Source: Anniella stebbinsi
Taxonomy: Eukaryota > Chordata > Lepidosauria > Squamata > Anniellidae
Assembly: GCA_029215795.1 (NCBI GenBank)
Contig: JARDYH010000003.1
Location: forward strand, 31,621,001-31,685,000
Length of the DNA: 64,000 bases
Reading direction: 5' to 3'
Shown here: positions 53,362 through 64,000 of the stretch, one piece after another
How positions within the stretch are numbered: position 1 is the stretch's first letter
How the letters are laid out: each line of letters starts with the position of its first letter
Translations under genes and position numbers: made by a program
Notes under the pieces: generated by a model
What the model saw: the letters and a program-made list of their open reading frames with translations, nothing else
What the model was told of the DNA's origin: nothing
Databases searched by the model: none

Positions 53362-53600
53362 GTAAGCAGGCAGCCCATCAAGCAGTGCTTGGAGAAGCAA
53401 GAAGCCACTTTTACTAGCAGGTAAAACACAGCTGAGGCAGAAAGCAAGGTGTTTCTTGGGGCCCAGTGAGCCCTATGCTGCCAGCTGATCCTTTGTGCTG
53501 CTCCCAGAAAGGAAAGAAGGCCACAGCAGGGCTGGTTCTTTTACAAGCCACTTCAAGGTGAGGCTCTGGCCCAATCCAGCCACCACATAGTCCCCAGCAG

Positions 53601-53640
53601 CAAACCCTTACCAGCAAAGCTGTAGATGGAAACAGTCTAG
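53601..53640 (+). other. Exon-like cassette, unit 6
   Basis: It is preceded by CCCAGCAG, with donor-like AG/GTAAGG. 40 nt, nearly identical to unit 4 including its TAG. Confidence 0.3.
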
Positions 53641-54420
53641 GTAAGGGGGCAGGCCAAGCAAGAAGCCCCCTTTGCTAGCAGGTAAAACACAGTTGAGGCA
53701 GAAAGCCAGGCATTTCTTGTGGCCTAGTCAGCCCCACAGGGGCAGTTGGTCTTTGTGCTGCTCCAAGAAAGGAAGTAGCAGGGCTGGTTCTTTTTTTTTT
53801 TTTTGAGACTCTCTCCTACACAAACTCTTCACCTAACTAAAGTAATCAGAAGACTGAGAGATTATATGCACTGTGGTTAAGTAGCTGCAGCTGAATTGAG
53901 TCTGGCTTGTTAGTATTCACAGCTGGTTCTTCCTTCTCTTGAGTGGACCCATCCAGTCTCCACCCTTTGGATGCTTTGCAGCAGGGAATAAAGAAGGGGA
54001 AAAGAAACTTTAAAAGTTCTTTCAGGGCTGGTTCTTTCTCCTCATGTCTAGTCTTGAGTAGAAATTTTCAGCCTTGAGCCTTTCAGTGTTCTGTAATGCA
54101 AAAAGTGGCATTAATATATATATAAGAAATAAAATTGTGGGCAACTGGTTCTTCCAAAGCTGATTTTCTCAGGCAATGACCCCTTTAGCTCTGTGTGTGG
54201 GAAGGAGGAATGGACCCCTCCTGTAGTTGAAGACTGGAGGAACCCATGACTTCAGCTTCTTTTCTGTGAATTTTACTCTGAGTGGTGCATTTGCTGGGTG
54301 ACTTGTGGCTGAGACTTTTCTTGAAAGGAGGCATGGAAGTTGGGGGGGGGGGGCTGAGAGTGAGGAGAGAGATTACGAACTGAAGAGTGGAGTGGGGACG
54401 AACTCCAGACATAAGGGAAT

Positions 54421-55150
54421 TTCCCTACTGTTGCTTTGGCCTCCTGCTTCTGTCCCATGATAGGGATGAGCAGCTTCCTCTTCCTTCACATGGGGAAGAA
54501 AGAGCAAACAGCAATGACTACATGGCCCATTCGGTGGGCATTTTTATTGGGCTGGTTTTCCTGCACACAGCAGAAAATGGCAGCAAGTTTCATTTTTTAA
54601 AAACGATCAGATTTACCTGGTGTTTGCAGGGGGGGGGGGGGATACCAGAAGGAGCAGGAGATGTGTGGAAGGCAGATGGTGTTGTCAACAGGACCCACAA
54701 AAAACTGTGAGTGGCCAGTAACGTGTGCGATAAAACACTCGTCTGATTACACGCCAAGACAAGATTGGAATCCTGTTGGTGTGCCATCAGTCCCACTGCC
54801 TAAAAATATGCCTTCTTCAGCTGATGGGGATGGTCATGAGTGTGGGCTTGAGGATTTGTGGTGTTGAAAGACTTACATTCACGCTGAGGCTAAACGACTG
54901 ACTGTGGCTCAGGATTTCATGTCAACCTCGGCCCTGACTCCAATACAAGCTTATAAATAATACTAATGCTAATAATTCTTGGAATCCATATTTTTGCTAG
55001 CAGGGTTTCCATGGAATGTAGCAGAGTATTTTCACATGGCCAAAAAGCCACCTGAAGTCAGTGCTGACATCACAAACAGATTGAAATGGAAGTTAGACAG
55101 TAAAAAGCTATAACCCTCTGTAGCTCCATGCTGTCTGAAAAATAATCTAG
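54421..55150. other. Unassigned DNA
   Basis: A 107-codon frame (54387-54710) starts in the duplication and runs into unique sequence; no domain is recognised. A G-run of 12 lies near 54627-54640. Confidence 0.35.
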
Positions 55151-55420
55151 ATAATCTGTTTCCTTCAAGAGTGCCTGGAGTTGAACAAATTCCTAGAGGA
55201 GAAGGCTTTCAATGGCTCCTAATCCTGATGGCTATATGCTACCTCCATTATCGGAGGCAGTACGCCTATGTACACCAATTGCTGGGTAACATGGGTGTGA
55301 GTGTGCTGTTGCACTCGTGTCCTGCTTGGGGTTTCCCATGGGCATCTGGTTGGCCACTGTGTGATGGATTAGATGGACCGTTGTTCTGATCCAACATGCC
55401 TCTTCTGCTGTTCAAAGAGC
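55150..55420 (+). repeat. CR1-type LINE 3' end, short copy
   Basis: 'ttcctagaggagaaggctttcaatggctcctaatcctgatggctatatgctacctcc' through 'gttggccactgtgtgatggattagatggaccgttgttctgatccaacatg' is the same 3' end as at 57930-58190. Confidence 0.85.
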
Positions 55421-56733
55421 AACTATAGCTCAATACTAGAGCACAGGCAAAAGGTCCCAGGTTAGACTCCTGGAATCTCTGGTGAAAAGGGGTCAGTTAG
55501 CAGATGATTGGGAAGACCTTTCCCTGCCTGCAATCCTTGAAAGCAGTTGCCAGTCAGAGTAGTCTAGGGGCAGTGGAGGCTGGTGGCTCCAAGTTGAGTC
55601 AGGCTGTGAATCCATTCTGGGTTTCAGAAAGAAACAGCCAGAACAATATAGGAGCTATCCATGGGCTGAACCAATTTGGGGATATGTTTCATCACCTTGG
55701 GTGTCTCTTTTAGAGTTCTGACTGGTTCTGGCTGAAACCTGGAATGGATTCACAGCCCCACTGAAATCAGAGCCACCAGTCTCTACTGCCCAGGGGTAAA
55801 CAATCTGGTACTTTCCAAGTGTTCTGGCTGCTAGACTGCTCTAAGTCAGAATAATATAAGGAAACATTGTCTTTATTTTATACATTGTAAGCTCTCTTGA
55901 ATGTCTTTTATAGACAGAAAAGAGGAGTGGGAATATTTATATTAATTCATATTTCACATTCATCGTTCTAAGCCTATTTAACAGAGACTTCAAATCATAT
56001 CCTCCCCTCCTTTTCTTTTGTTTTATTTAATGGTCAGAGTTCAGCTCCAGTTGTGGTTGCAGAAATTTAACTTTAATTTTTTTTAAAAAAATAACTTTTT
56101 GATTAAAATATAATCTCAAATGCTAGGAAAGCTCACCTGGTGTCCCTCCTATCGTACTGTTCTCCTGATTGGGCTAAAAAGTGTTAGTTAAGGTTATTAG
56201 AGATTTTTACTAAAAAATATAAGTGGCTCAGCACATGGGAGAAATGTGAACCTGGGAGACAGCGCTGCTCTGTCTTTACTTCACGCTCCACTGGTATTGT
56301 TCATGCTCAGACAATAGCCTCACCTAGTGGTCAATTTGTTACATTTGTGTTCAGGCAAGATAGCATTCAGATTATTCTGTCAGGGCCCTGCATAATCTCT
56401 AAAGTAGTTAATTACTGTAAAAGGTTACTACTTCATATATATATACAAAAAAATGATCATCTTTAGGAATAATCAGATTAGTACTTTGACTAAGAAAACC
56501 ACCATTGTTTATTTAGGGACCATTTCCTTAGCGCTGCTCCCTTGCCGTCCAAAGCACAGTCCAGATGCCACGTGATGAAATGCAGCTGCATTCGCCACTA
56601 CCATGGACAGCATAAAAGCAATCAACATTAATTTATATTTGAGACAGCATGGAATGTCCCATACCTCGCTACTTGGGGGATACAATGAAGTAGCATTTTT
56701 TTAAGTAAGTAGCTGCTTTTGCAAAGTATATGT
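55421..56733. other. Unassigned DNA
   Basis: No gene or named repeat recognised. AT-rich stretches at 56060-56110 and 56430-56460. Confidence 0.4.
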
Positions 56734-56871
56734 CAGGCTTGGGGAACCTGCGGCCCTCCAGATGTTCTTGGACTACAATTTCCATCATCCCTGACCATTA
56801 GTGATGTTCTCTGGGAATGATGGGAGTTGTAGTCCATCAACAACAGGAGATCCACAGGTCCCCCAACCCTG
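56734..56871. mobile_element. hAT-type MITE, 138 bp
   Basis: The ends CAGGCTTGGGGAACCTG and CAGGTCCCCCAACCCTG are inverted repeats. The interior 'cggccctccagatgttcttggactacaatttccatcatccctgacc' is mirrored by 'gatgggagttgtagtccatcaacaac'. Flanking octamers GTATATGT and GTATGTAT match at 6 of 8 positions, a decayed duplication. This element type is common in amniote genomes. Confidence 0.85.
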
Positions 56872-57187
56872 GTATGTATAAACATCCCTTCCCTTTGCAC
56901 TGAACGGGAGGAACAGGGTCCTTCATTGAGCAGTCTACCAAAGATGTGGTTCCTCTTTGTACATCTGAGGTTTGCTGAATTCAGTGAGCCGTTTTGGATA
57001 TGTCACTTCAGATCATTGCTCATTGGCATCAAACCGCCAGATCAGTGAACTGGGAGCTTGTTGACACATGCATAGACGTTACTTGATTATTCCGCAGTCG
57101 GTAACAGGCAGCTAAGTCTGTGAACCGATTCTAGGGAGTGGTATTGAGTTGTGGGGGGAGATGTAAAGTGAAATGAAAGTTCTCACT

Positions 57188-57408
57188 GGCTCAATTCGGA
57201 TGACACGATAGTCAATGGTGGGTTGACTAACCCTAACCCTAACTCTAGGGGCCACTCCCCACACAACATAGTAATAAATAATCAACTGTGGTGTGGATGA
57301 GGATCAGCGCTGAGTTGACTATGGCAGTATTCGGATGACACAATAGTCAAAACAACTGACGATTGTTTCCCCCACACCAGTTGTTTATTGTGTCATCCGA
57401 ATTGAGCC
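57188..57408. mobile_element. TIR element D, 221 bp
   Basis: Flanked by ACT (57185-57187 and 57409-57411). The ends GGCTCAATTCGGATGACAC and GTGTCATCCGAATTGAGCC are near-perfect inverted repeats, with an internal repeat of the same motif at 57331-57345. It holds CTAACCCTAACCCTAACTCTA, a telomere-like stretch. No coding capacity. Confidence 0.88.
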
Positions 57409-57639
57409 ACTGAGTAGTTAGATCTGTGATGGGTTGTTCACACATGTCGGTTATCAGTCGATTTTTGTTTGCACCTGTCAACTGATGAATGATGACCGTG
57501 TGCACCATGAAACAGTCCTGTGCCCGGAGAAGTGGAAAGTCGCTAGGGATCTTTTCATGTTGGGGAGTCTGCTGGGTGAAAAGCTCATCAAGCTAGATCT
57601 ACCATTTCAGGAAGGGTTGAAATCTTTGCACCACTCCAG

Positions 57640-58190
57640 ATATCCGTGTGGCACTTTGCCAGTAGCCTTCAATCACACACACATGGAAAAAGGAGGCTAA
57701 GGGGAGACATGACAGAGATGTACAAAATTATGCATAGCATGGAGAATGTGGATACGGAGACATTTTTCTTCCTCTCTCAAAATACTAAAACCCAGGGTCA
57801 TCCCATGAAGCTGATTGGTGGGAGATTCAGGACAGATAAAAGGAAGTACTTCTTCACACAGAGCATAATTAAATTATGGAATTCACTACCACAAGATGTA
57901 GCGATGGCCACCAATTTGGATGGCTTTAAAAGGGGGTTGGATAAATTCCTGGAGGAGAAGGCTATCAATGGCTACTAGCCCTGATGTGCTACCTCCAGTA
58001 TCTGAGGCAGTAAGTCTGTGTGCACCAATTGCTGGGGAACATGGGTGGGAGGGTGCTGTTGCACCATCTCTTGCTTTGTTGGCCCCTGGTCAACAGCTGG
58101 TTGGCCACTGTGTGAACAGAGTGCTAGACTAGATGGACCCTTGGTCTGATCCAGCATGGCACTACTTCTTATGTTCTTATATATGCATAC
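57640..58190 (+). pseudogene. CR1-type LINE 3' end
   Basis: A frame ending at 57978 encodes LRGDMTEMYKIMHSMENVD, GHPMKLIGGRFRTDKRKYFF and LWNSLPQDVAMATNLDGFKR, the conserved C-terminus of CR1/L3-clade reverse transcriptases, followed by the 3' untranslated region through 'ctggtctgatccagcatggc' and 'ttcttatgttcttat'. It is 5'-truncated at about 57680; sequence before that does not continue the protein. Confidence 0.9.
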
Positions 58191-58199
58191 AGAGCTTTT

Positions 58200-60430
58200 T
58201 GTATGCAGCTTTACAAAAAAAATCCTTTACTTATGAGCCCAACTGGCTTGGAGGGGACCAACTGCCTGGGCTGCTCCACAGGTTTGATTAGCAGAAATCA
58301 GCATCTGAAGCTGTTCCTGGCATGAATATAAATATGAACACCTGAGGTTAATTATTGCAGATCAAATTCCTGTTAACGGGACAACTCCACGGCCAGATCT
58401 AAAGTTGGTAACCCTACTCTAACCTTCAACCATGCTGATTGGTCAGCAATAACCTCACCCTCATCCTCTACAGTCTGGCCAGAATTTGCTAATGAATTAA
58501 TGTGGTTCCCTTGTTTGTGTCTTCACAGGATCTGGCTTAGGGCCATGTCCGGAATCGCATTCATAGCACTCCATGTCATACCCCATGTTTTCTTCTTTGC
58601 TTGTGCTTCCAGTGCACAAGCATGCAGAAATAGGCATATTTCACCTGTCCCATTAGGCCCATCTCTGCAAGGTGATTTTTGCAACCTGAAGGCAACCACC
58701 ATGGTCACATCATCATGCTCCTACCAGTTAACCCAATATATCCACAGCAAAACCACAGATGAAGCACAGAACACTGGGTTCCTTAATAAGCTGACCATAA
58801 AAAGGGACTTTGTTGTGTGTTGGGGTGGGTGGGCAGAATCCATGTGAAACGTCTCCCACATTCTGCTTCTCTTTCTGGGCCTGCTATCAGTATTTAAATT
58901 ACTCTTCTGTTGAAAACTTGGAGAATGCGCTTTTGTTACTTTATCAGCACAATGACGATTTCCAATTCCAGCACAGAGAACAGGATAGCCCTAGTCCCAC
59001 CACTGCTATGTTTCAGTTAGATAAAAGTAATGCCTGGATATTTGGGACACTACAGTGTATTTAACAGCCCTTACTCCATCCCAGTCTCTGAATTCTATCA
59101 TCCTGGTATTCCTTGTTCCTGAGTTGCCACCCTACATCATTCATGGACTTCAGTGACCTTCCCCTAGCTATTCCCTTGTCCCCCTCCCAATTCCCTTGTC
59201 CCCCTCCCAAGACTTCTCCATCTCTCAATTTCATATACTTCTTATCTTTGGAATAATTCATTGACTTTTGGCATGGATTCCCCAGTTGGGTCCTGACTGA
59301 TTATCATCCTTCCTGGCCTTCACATTTTTTGATCTCCTCTGGCCAGCAGAAGCTTGTGCAAGTCTCACTCCCACAACACTTTTCTGAGCCAAGTCCCGCA
59401 TATGCTGCTACTGTCCTAACTTGCAAGCATTCTTGCCATTTTTGGGAAATCCAGATATAGCTATAGCTATACATTTGTGGTACTAGAATTCTGATGGGTG
59501 GGAAACCTGTTATTAAAACCACTTTGGCCACTTTTTGAGATTCTTCAGTGATGTTGCTTAACTATTAGTTTTCATTTTTCCATGTTCCACATTTCCTATC
59601 CCAAGCTCTCAATAATCAGAAACTGCTATTCTTTCTTGAAAGAGACCAGAATGGTGTATGATTGCTATAATTAATTTAGAGCTCATTTATTGTCACTCTT
59701 TAAACAACACAATCAACAAAGTAAAGGCTACATATTTGTACAGGCATATTAAGAAGCAGTCTTTCCTTGATGCTTTATTCCTAATATGAGTGCTGGTGTA
59801 GTTCAAGGCTATGAAGAAGTCACTGTTCTGACCCATCCATATCCATAGTTGCCCTGAGACTGGAGAGCAGAAGGGAAAGACATTCTGGCTCCTGCCATCA
59901 GCCAGGACAACTAGGAACACTAGGAGGCTGTACCCCCTTTTTCTGAGGAATTACATCATGCCAAAGGGGAGACTGACTTGGTCCATCTATGGGCAGGAGA
60001 AGGAGAAGTTGTAGGGAGCATGTTTTCCTCTCCCTGCTAGAAAGAACACTTGGCTCCAACTGGCCATTGCCCTGGGACTACAGAAGTCAGGGAAACAAAT
60101 GCTTTGGCCCCATCCGTTGGCCTAAAGAATGAGAGCCCCTGATGGGTATGCAAGCAAGAACACCAGCAAGGGAAAATCAGCCTGGTCCAAAGAGCATTTC
60201 AATGGCCACTTACAGCTCACCACATGCTCTAGCCTTGAAAAACGCATCTCCCTCGTCTTCCTTTCCTTTCCATTGTGTGTTTTGTCATTTTCATTTGTAA
60301 GCCTGATGGCAGAGCCTCTCTGTCTGTCTGTCTGTTTTTTATATTGATCTGAGCTGGTTTGTCAGACGATAATCTTCTGAGAACAATCATTTATTTCTCA
60401 TTGATTATTAAAATTGTATGTGTGTGTGTG
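58200..60430. other. Unassigned DNA
   Basis: Several short frames (up to 115 codons, 58500-58847) without recognisable domains. Short repeats: 'ttcccttgtccccctcccaa' twice at 59172-59210, and (CTGT)n near 60320. A host exon cannot be excluded, but none is supported. Confidence 0.4.
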
Positions 60431-60600
60431 TGCTTTTATGTTTGTATGTAAACTGCTTTTATATTAAGTGCAATTATTATATTTTTAAGGTTCTTAATCT
60501 CTGTAGCCTGGCCAGAGAGCTTTGACTATTAGGCAGTGTAGAAATGCAAATAAGTGAAATGAAATGAAATGGGAAAGTAGGATAAAAAAGCAGTAAATAA
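60430..60600 (+). repeat. L2 LINE 3' tail (plus), diverged
   Basis: 'ggccagagagctttgactattaggcagtgtagaaatgcaaataag' followed by 'tgaaatgaaatgaaatg' resembles the L2 3' end at 43320. It is preceded by (TG)n at 60418-60432. Confidence 0.7.
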
Positions 60601-60881
60601 ATCAGTATCCAATATCTGCAAAGTTGTTGCAGCATCACAGATAGCTCCAGGAATGCAACTGGTTTGAACAAGGACTAGAGTGAACTAAAGCCTTATGGGC
60701 TTCCGTCTCCAGTCCACCTCCCCCCCAACCCATTATTCAAAGAATGGAGACTCTTAAGGGGCCGAATGACAGCCTCAGGGGAAAGATACTTGTGGGCGTC
60801 CAGGCTCTGGTTTGGTGGGCTCCGGTTCAGTATCAGGAGCCTGGTCCACTTGGCCACCTCCTCCTACAAACCTGAGAAACA

Positions 60882-61236
60882 GGCCCCCTCCACAAGGATG
60901 CGCTTTTGCGCCCGGTTCCGCGATTATGCGCATTATCGCGGAGGCGCTTTTACTCCTAATCCCTCTGCACCGGAGGCGGCGAGAGGCGGCGAAGCGCATT
61001 AATTCATGTCCAAAAAGCGCTTTACAAGCAGTTAATGCGCGTAATCGCTTGTTCACACCGCGAAAATGCGCTTTAACGGCCGGAGCAAAATAAAAGTCGC
61101 TATTTAACGCGCGTTCGAAAATGCGCATTATCGGGGAGATAACGCGCCTGTACGCCCGTTTTGCGCTCCGTGCTTGTGGAGGTAAATTTTTTAATGAGCC
61201 TTCAAGGCTCATTAAACGTCTCGTGTGGAGGAGGCC
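60882..61236 (-). mobile_element. TIR element B, 355 bp, copy 3 (inverted)
   Basis: The ends GGCCCCCTCCACAAG and CGTGTGGAGGAGGCC correspond to the copies at 39990 and 41910, and the length is again exactly 355 bp. It is richer in intact CpG ('gcgcattatcgcggaggcgc', 'cgcgcgttcg'). A 3-bp flanking duplication is not evident (ACA versus TAA). A 167-codon minus frame across it reflects low stop density in GC-rich DNA, not a gene. Confidence 0.85.
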
Positions 61237-61239
61237 TAA

Positions 61240-62505
61240 GACCATGACAGTTGCACACTCTATTCTGAAGACTACCACTTCACCTATACAGGGCTTCTAT
61301 GCTGAGCAGCTAGTGGAGGCTGGTGTCTCCAATGTCATTGGTTTCAGTCAGAACCAGTCAGCTACAGAGATCATCCAAAAGGTGAACAAACTGTTCCTGC
61401 CTCAGTGCATGTCATTATGGGGAAAGCCATATTTCTGACTGACACACAGCTATTAAAAGCATAGCAGTGATTCTGGGAGGTGGGGAGGGAGATTACAATA
61501 AGAGATTGGGAACTGCTCATCCCATTCCTAATATGGAATGCTAAGTGGACACATCAATCAAGAAGCTAGACAAGAACTTTATTGTCTCACTCAAGAGGAA
61601 ACCCCTGGGTCCACCCAGGAAACTCCTGATTCCCCACAGATCTAACTAAGTTCAGTGCCCCCTAGTGACTAAACAGTATAATGACATAATCCACACAGAG
61701 AGTGATGTAGAAACTTGCATTCTATCTGCATTCAAGGACACTTTCTTCTAGTTACTGCAGTTGTTCTCGAGCAGAGTCTTGGCAATAAAAGCAGGAACTG
61801 GGGATCATGTCCTGGTGAGAGCTTCTTGGCTCACATGACTTCCTGTTGTTACCGCCACAGGAGTTGCATTTGAATGGACCCAGCAGAAAATATAATAAAC
61901 CCCTATTTACAATTTGAGATTCTAAATCAGAAGGATTAAGGAAATTTGCTGAACGTGAGAGGCAAAAAAGTGGCAAAATCATGTATTGAACCAGTTGTTA
62001 TTGTTGTTAATGTAGCATAGAAAAAAACACACTAAGGGTTTCATACAAAAATTACAAGCACAAGACCCATATTAATATACAAATTGTACTTATATTGCAC
62101 TGACAAAACTGAAATTGTAAAACATGCACAAACATAGATGGATGAATAGATACTACTTACAGATCTCACAATGGCACAAATATTAATATCAAACATGTAC
62201 ATGAATATAATTAAACATGTAAAGAGAACACCGACAAAAATCTATTTCGATTTTATTCTCAATTGGACTTGAAAAAGATGTAATTTTTACTTCCTTGGGA
62301 GAAAAATCTTGTCTTTTTGTCAGATTCCAGCTTGAGTTGTTGCCAGCTGCAAAATCTTCCCATTTGTATTGTGATAAGTGTGATTCTTGCAGGCTCAATG
62401 TGAGAAAATATGTTTTGCTACTCGTATGTTTTACTACTTAATATCAAACCATATAACAACAGAGCCAAGTAACACTCATCAACTCACAGTCAATTGAGCT
62501 TCTAC
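61240..62505. other. Unassigned DNA
   Basis: No gene or named repeat recognised. The 62190-62400 minus frame (69 codons) could be part of the Penelope-like element nearby, but the match is not convincing. Confidence 0.35.
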
Positions 62506-62509
62506 AATC

Positions 62510-62533
62510 TCACACACACACACACACACACAC
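62510..62533. repeat. (CA)n microsatellite
   Basis: About twelve CA units. Confidence 0.97.
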
Positions 62534-62756
62534 CAATTTCAGTTTCCCTTTACATCCACCCAAGGAAAGAGTAGAAATGCATGAAAATTAACTCAATTTA
62601 AAACTGTTTTGGCATCCACTCCCCCAAGAGGGACAACCAACTTTTAGAGAAATATGAATATCTACTAGCTAGTTAGATCAGAAACAGACATAACACTCAG
62701 CTTTTTTCACTCATTTCAAAATCAAATTTTGTGGCTGACAAATTAAAATTTTCTAT

Positions 62757-62790
62757 ATTATTATTATTATTATTATTATTTCAATTTATA
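62757..62790. repeat. (ATT)n microsatellite
   Basis: About ten or eleven ATT units. It lies at the 3' side of the Penelope-like remnant. Confidence 0.95.
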
Positions 62791-62809
62791 CACCACCTAT
62801 ATACAGAAT

Positions 62810-63300
62810 ACCCTAGGCGGCAATTGAGACCATGAGGGGTAACTGTCTGTAATATGAAAATCCAAAAAAGGCTTTCCCATTGGGAAAGGAAAAATATAGG
62901 GAACTTGTCCATGTTGAACTTTAAATCTCCCAAATTCCAAAAAGTGTGAAGTTAATGGAGTCTCAAGAGTTCTGGTTCCAATTTTGCTTTTATGTTCACT
63001 AATCCGTAATTTTAAAGTGCTACTTGTTTGACCTGTACACTAAGAACAAGGACACAAAATTACAAAGATTACATGAGTTGACTGGAATGTGGTAAAATCT
63101 TTCATAAACAGAAACTGTGCCATTTTAAGGATCAGTGAATTGTTTTACCCATAAAGGATATGCACAACAAGAACACTTACCAAATCTAAACTGCCCAGTT
63201 ATAATACATTCCTTTTCAGCCTATTAAAGGGCATATTAGAATGAACTATTTTGTCTTTCACATTAAATTATCTTTGGTATCCTATAATGAATATATCGTG
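62810..63300 (-). pseudogene. Penelope-like retroelement remnant (linker and GIY-YIG nuclease)
   Basis: The minus strand carries, across two frames and some stops, VKDKIVHSNMPFNRLKRN (63260-63210), GKCSCCAYPLWVKQF (Cys-rich linker, about 63190-63150), HVIFVILCPCS, then TGQTSSTLKLRISEHKSKI and TPLTSHFLEFG. This order (KDKLVHS block, Cys-Cys knuckle, 'CPC..YVGQT', 'R..EH...', 'HF') is the Penelope linker plus GIY-YIG endonuclease. The reverse transcriptase upstream is not recognised. It is inactive. Confidence 0.8.
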
Positions 63301-63639
63301 GCAGCCTGGAATAGCTTTCATCAAATGCCAATATTTCAACACTATACCTTTAATATAAAAACATGTTCTGTTGTATTCCATCGACCTTTTTTTGCAGGGG
63401 GGATGTCTTATGAACCAACTTTATATCCTGCTGCAGCTTATTTCTATAATACATCTCAGCACAATGGGTAGCTCTTCTGAAGACTCCCTGAGGAAAACCT
63501 CTTGATTTCAATTATTGTACATATTTGTCTTCATGTTGATTATACCAATTTGATTATACTACAGTTGTGTTAATTGGGCTAAAGGTAAATTGTCTCTTAA
63601 ACGGATTGGATAGTATCTATCATAATATAACATAGTATT

Positions 63640-64000
63640 TATTTATTTTTATTTATTTATTTACAAAATTTGCCTACTGCTCTATGTCTGAAACAGATTC
63701 TGGAGTGGTGAACAAAAGAAGCAAAACAGTAAAAGTTGCAAAGATTAAAATACCATTAAAATTATACTGTTTAAAAACAGAATGCCTATAAAAACCAAAG
63801 CTGTCAGTTATGGAATGCTTCCTAGAATAGAGCTGTTTTCAGGAGGCGTCAAAAGCAACATAGTGTGGCATCTGCCTGACCTCCAGGGCAGGGAGTTCCA
63901 AAGAAAGGGAGCCACCTCACTGAAGGCTCTTCTCCTGATGGCCTCCAATCTGGTCACAGGTCCATGTGGAACCACCAGGTGCATGTCCTCTGATGACCCA
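63640..64000 (-). repeat. L2-type LINE 3' untranslated region, runs off the window
   Basis: 'tttatttatttttatttatttatttacaaaatttgcctactgctc' then 'agctgttttcaggaggcgtc', 'cagggcagggagttccaaag' and 'accaccaggtgcatgtcctctgatgaccc' parallel the 3' region of the L2 at 32568-32900. The 5' part lies beyond 64000. Confidence 0.75.

Larger units (their letters stand above)
52830..54420 (+). repeat. Segmental duplication, partner of 32300-32566 and 34890-36012
   Basis: Two stretches that lie 2.3 kb apart at 32-36 kb are close together here (52860-53045 and 53290-54420), separated by sequence related to 35400-35580. The 32-36 kb copy is longer because of the L2, polypurine tract and LINE tail. Cassettes 5 and 6 (53323-53361 and 53601-53640) lie within it. 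Confidence 0.88.

Noticed and set aside
57228..57248. Interstitial telomere remnant
   Set aside because: Only two to three hexamers, located inside TIR element D, so more likely part of that element than a fusion or repair scar.
60775..61278. 167-codon open frame on the minus strand
   Set aside because: It coincides with TIR element B copy 3 and is a by-product of GC-rich, palindromic DNA; no domain, and the other two copies do not keep it open.

Overview
This is vertebrate nuclear DNA, almost certainly from a squamate reptile (lizard or snake). The basis is the set of repeats: several Sauria-type tRNA-derived SINEs, 5'-truncated L2 and CR1 LINEs, a Penelope-like remnant, and many fold-back hAT-type MITEs. 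No intact protein-coding gene was found. The only recognisable host gene is a broken immunoglobulin lambda V segment on the minus strand at about 9.2-9.7 kb. It has a leader exon, a V exon and a 23-bp-spacer recombination signal.

Layout. 0-9 kb: mostly unassigned DNA with a truncated fold-back hAT relative (2.3 kb), a CR1 3' end (3.9-4.6 kb), SINEs and small MITEs. 9.2-9.7 kb: IGLV pseudogene. 11.6-14.95 kb: rearranged minus-strand endogenous retrovirus (integrase tail, env pieces, an LTR with primer-site-like sequence, and a duplicated block). 14.94-28.24 kb: tandem satellite with 146-bp and about 160-bp monomers, a 1,026-bp higher-order repeat, and two fold-back hAT elements (1,316 and 3,164 bp) with perfect 8-bp target duplications. 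28.2-32.3 kb: AT-rich repeated modules with outlying satellite pieces. 32.3-54.4 kb: a mosaic of duplicated blocks (L2 LINEs, LTR-like and gag-like remnants, MITEs), including a repeated exon-like 39-40 nt cassette and three kinds of terminal-inverted-repeat element with 3-bp target duplications. 54.4-64 kb: mostly unassigned, with CR1, L2 and Penelope fragments, MITEs and microsatellites.

The window reads as a repeat-dominated segment, possibly near an immunoglobulin lambda locus or an orphon of it. Paralogous empty sites allow several insertions to be placed at base resolution. The strongest candidates for something not already catalogued are a 355-bp CpG-rich TIR element (three copies of identical length, one inside an L2 reverse-transcriptase motif), the satellite with its nested fold-back transposons, and the repeated exon-like cassette. 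All homology calls come from reading motifs by eye; no database search was run.
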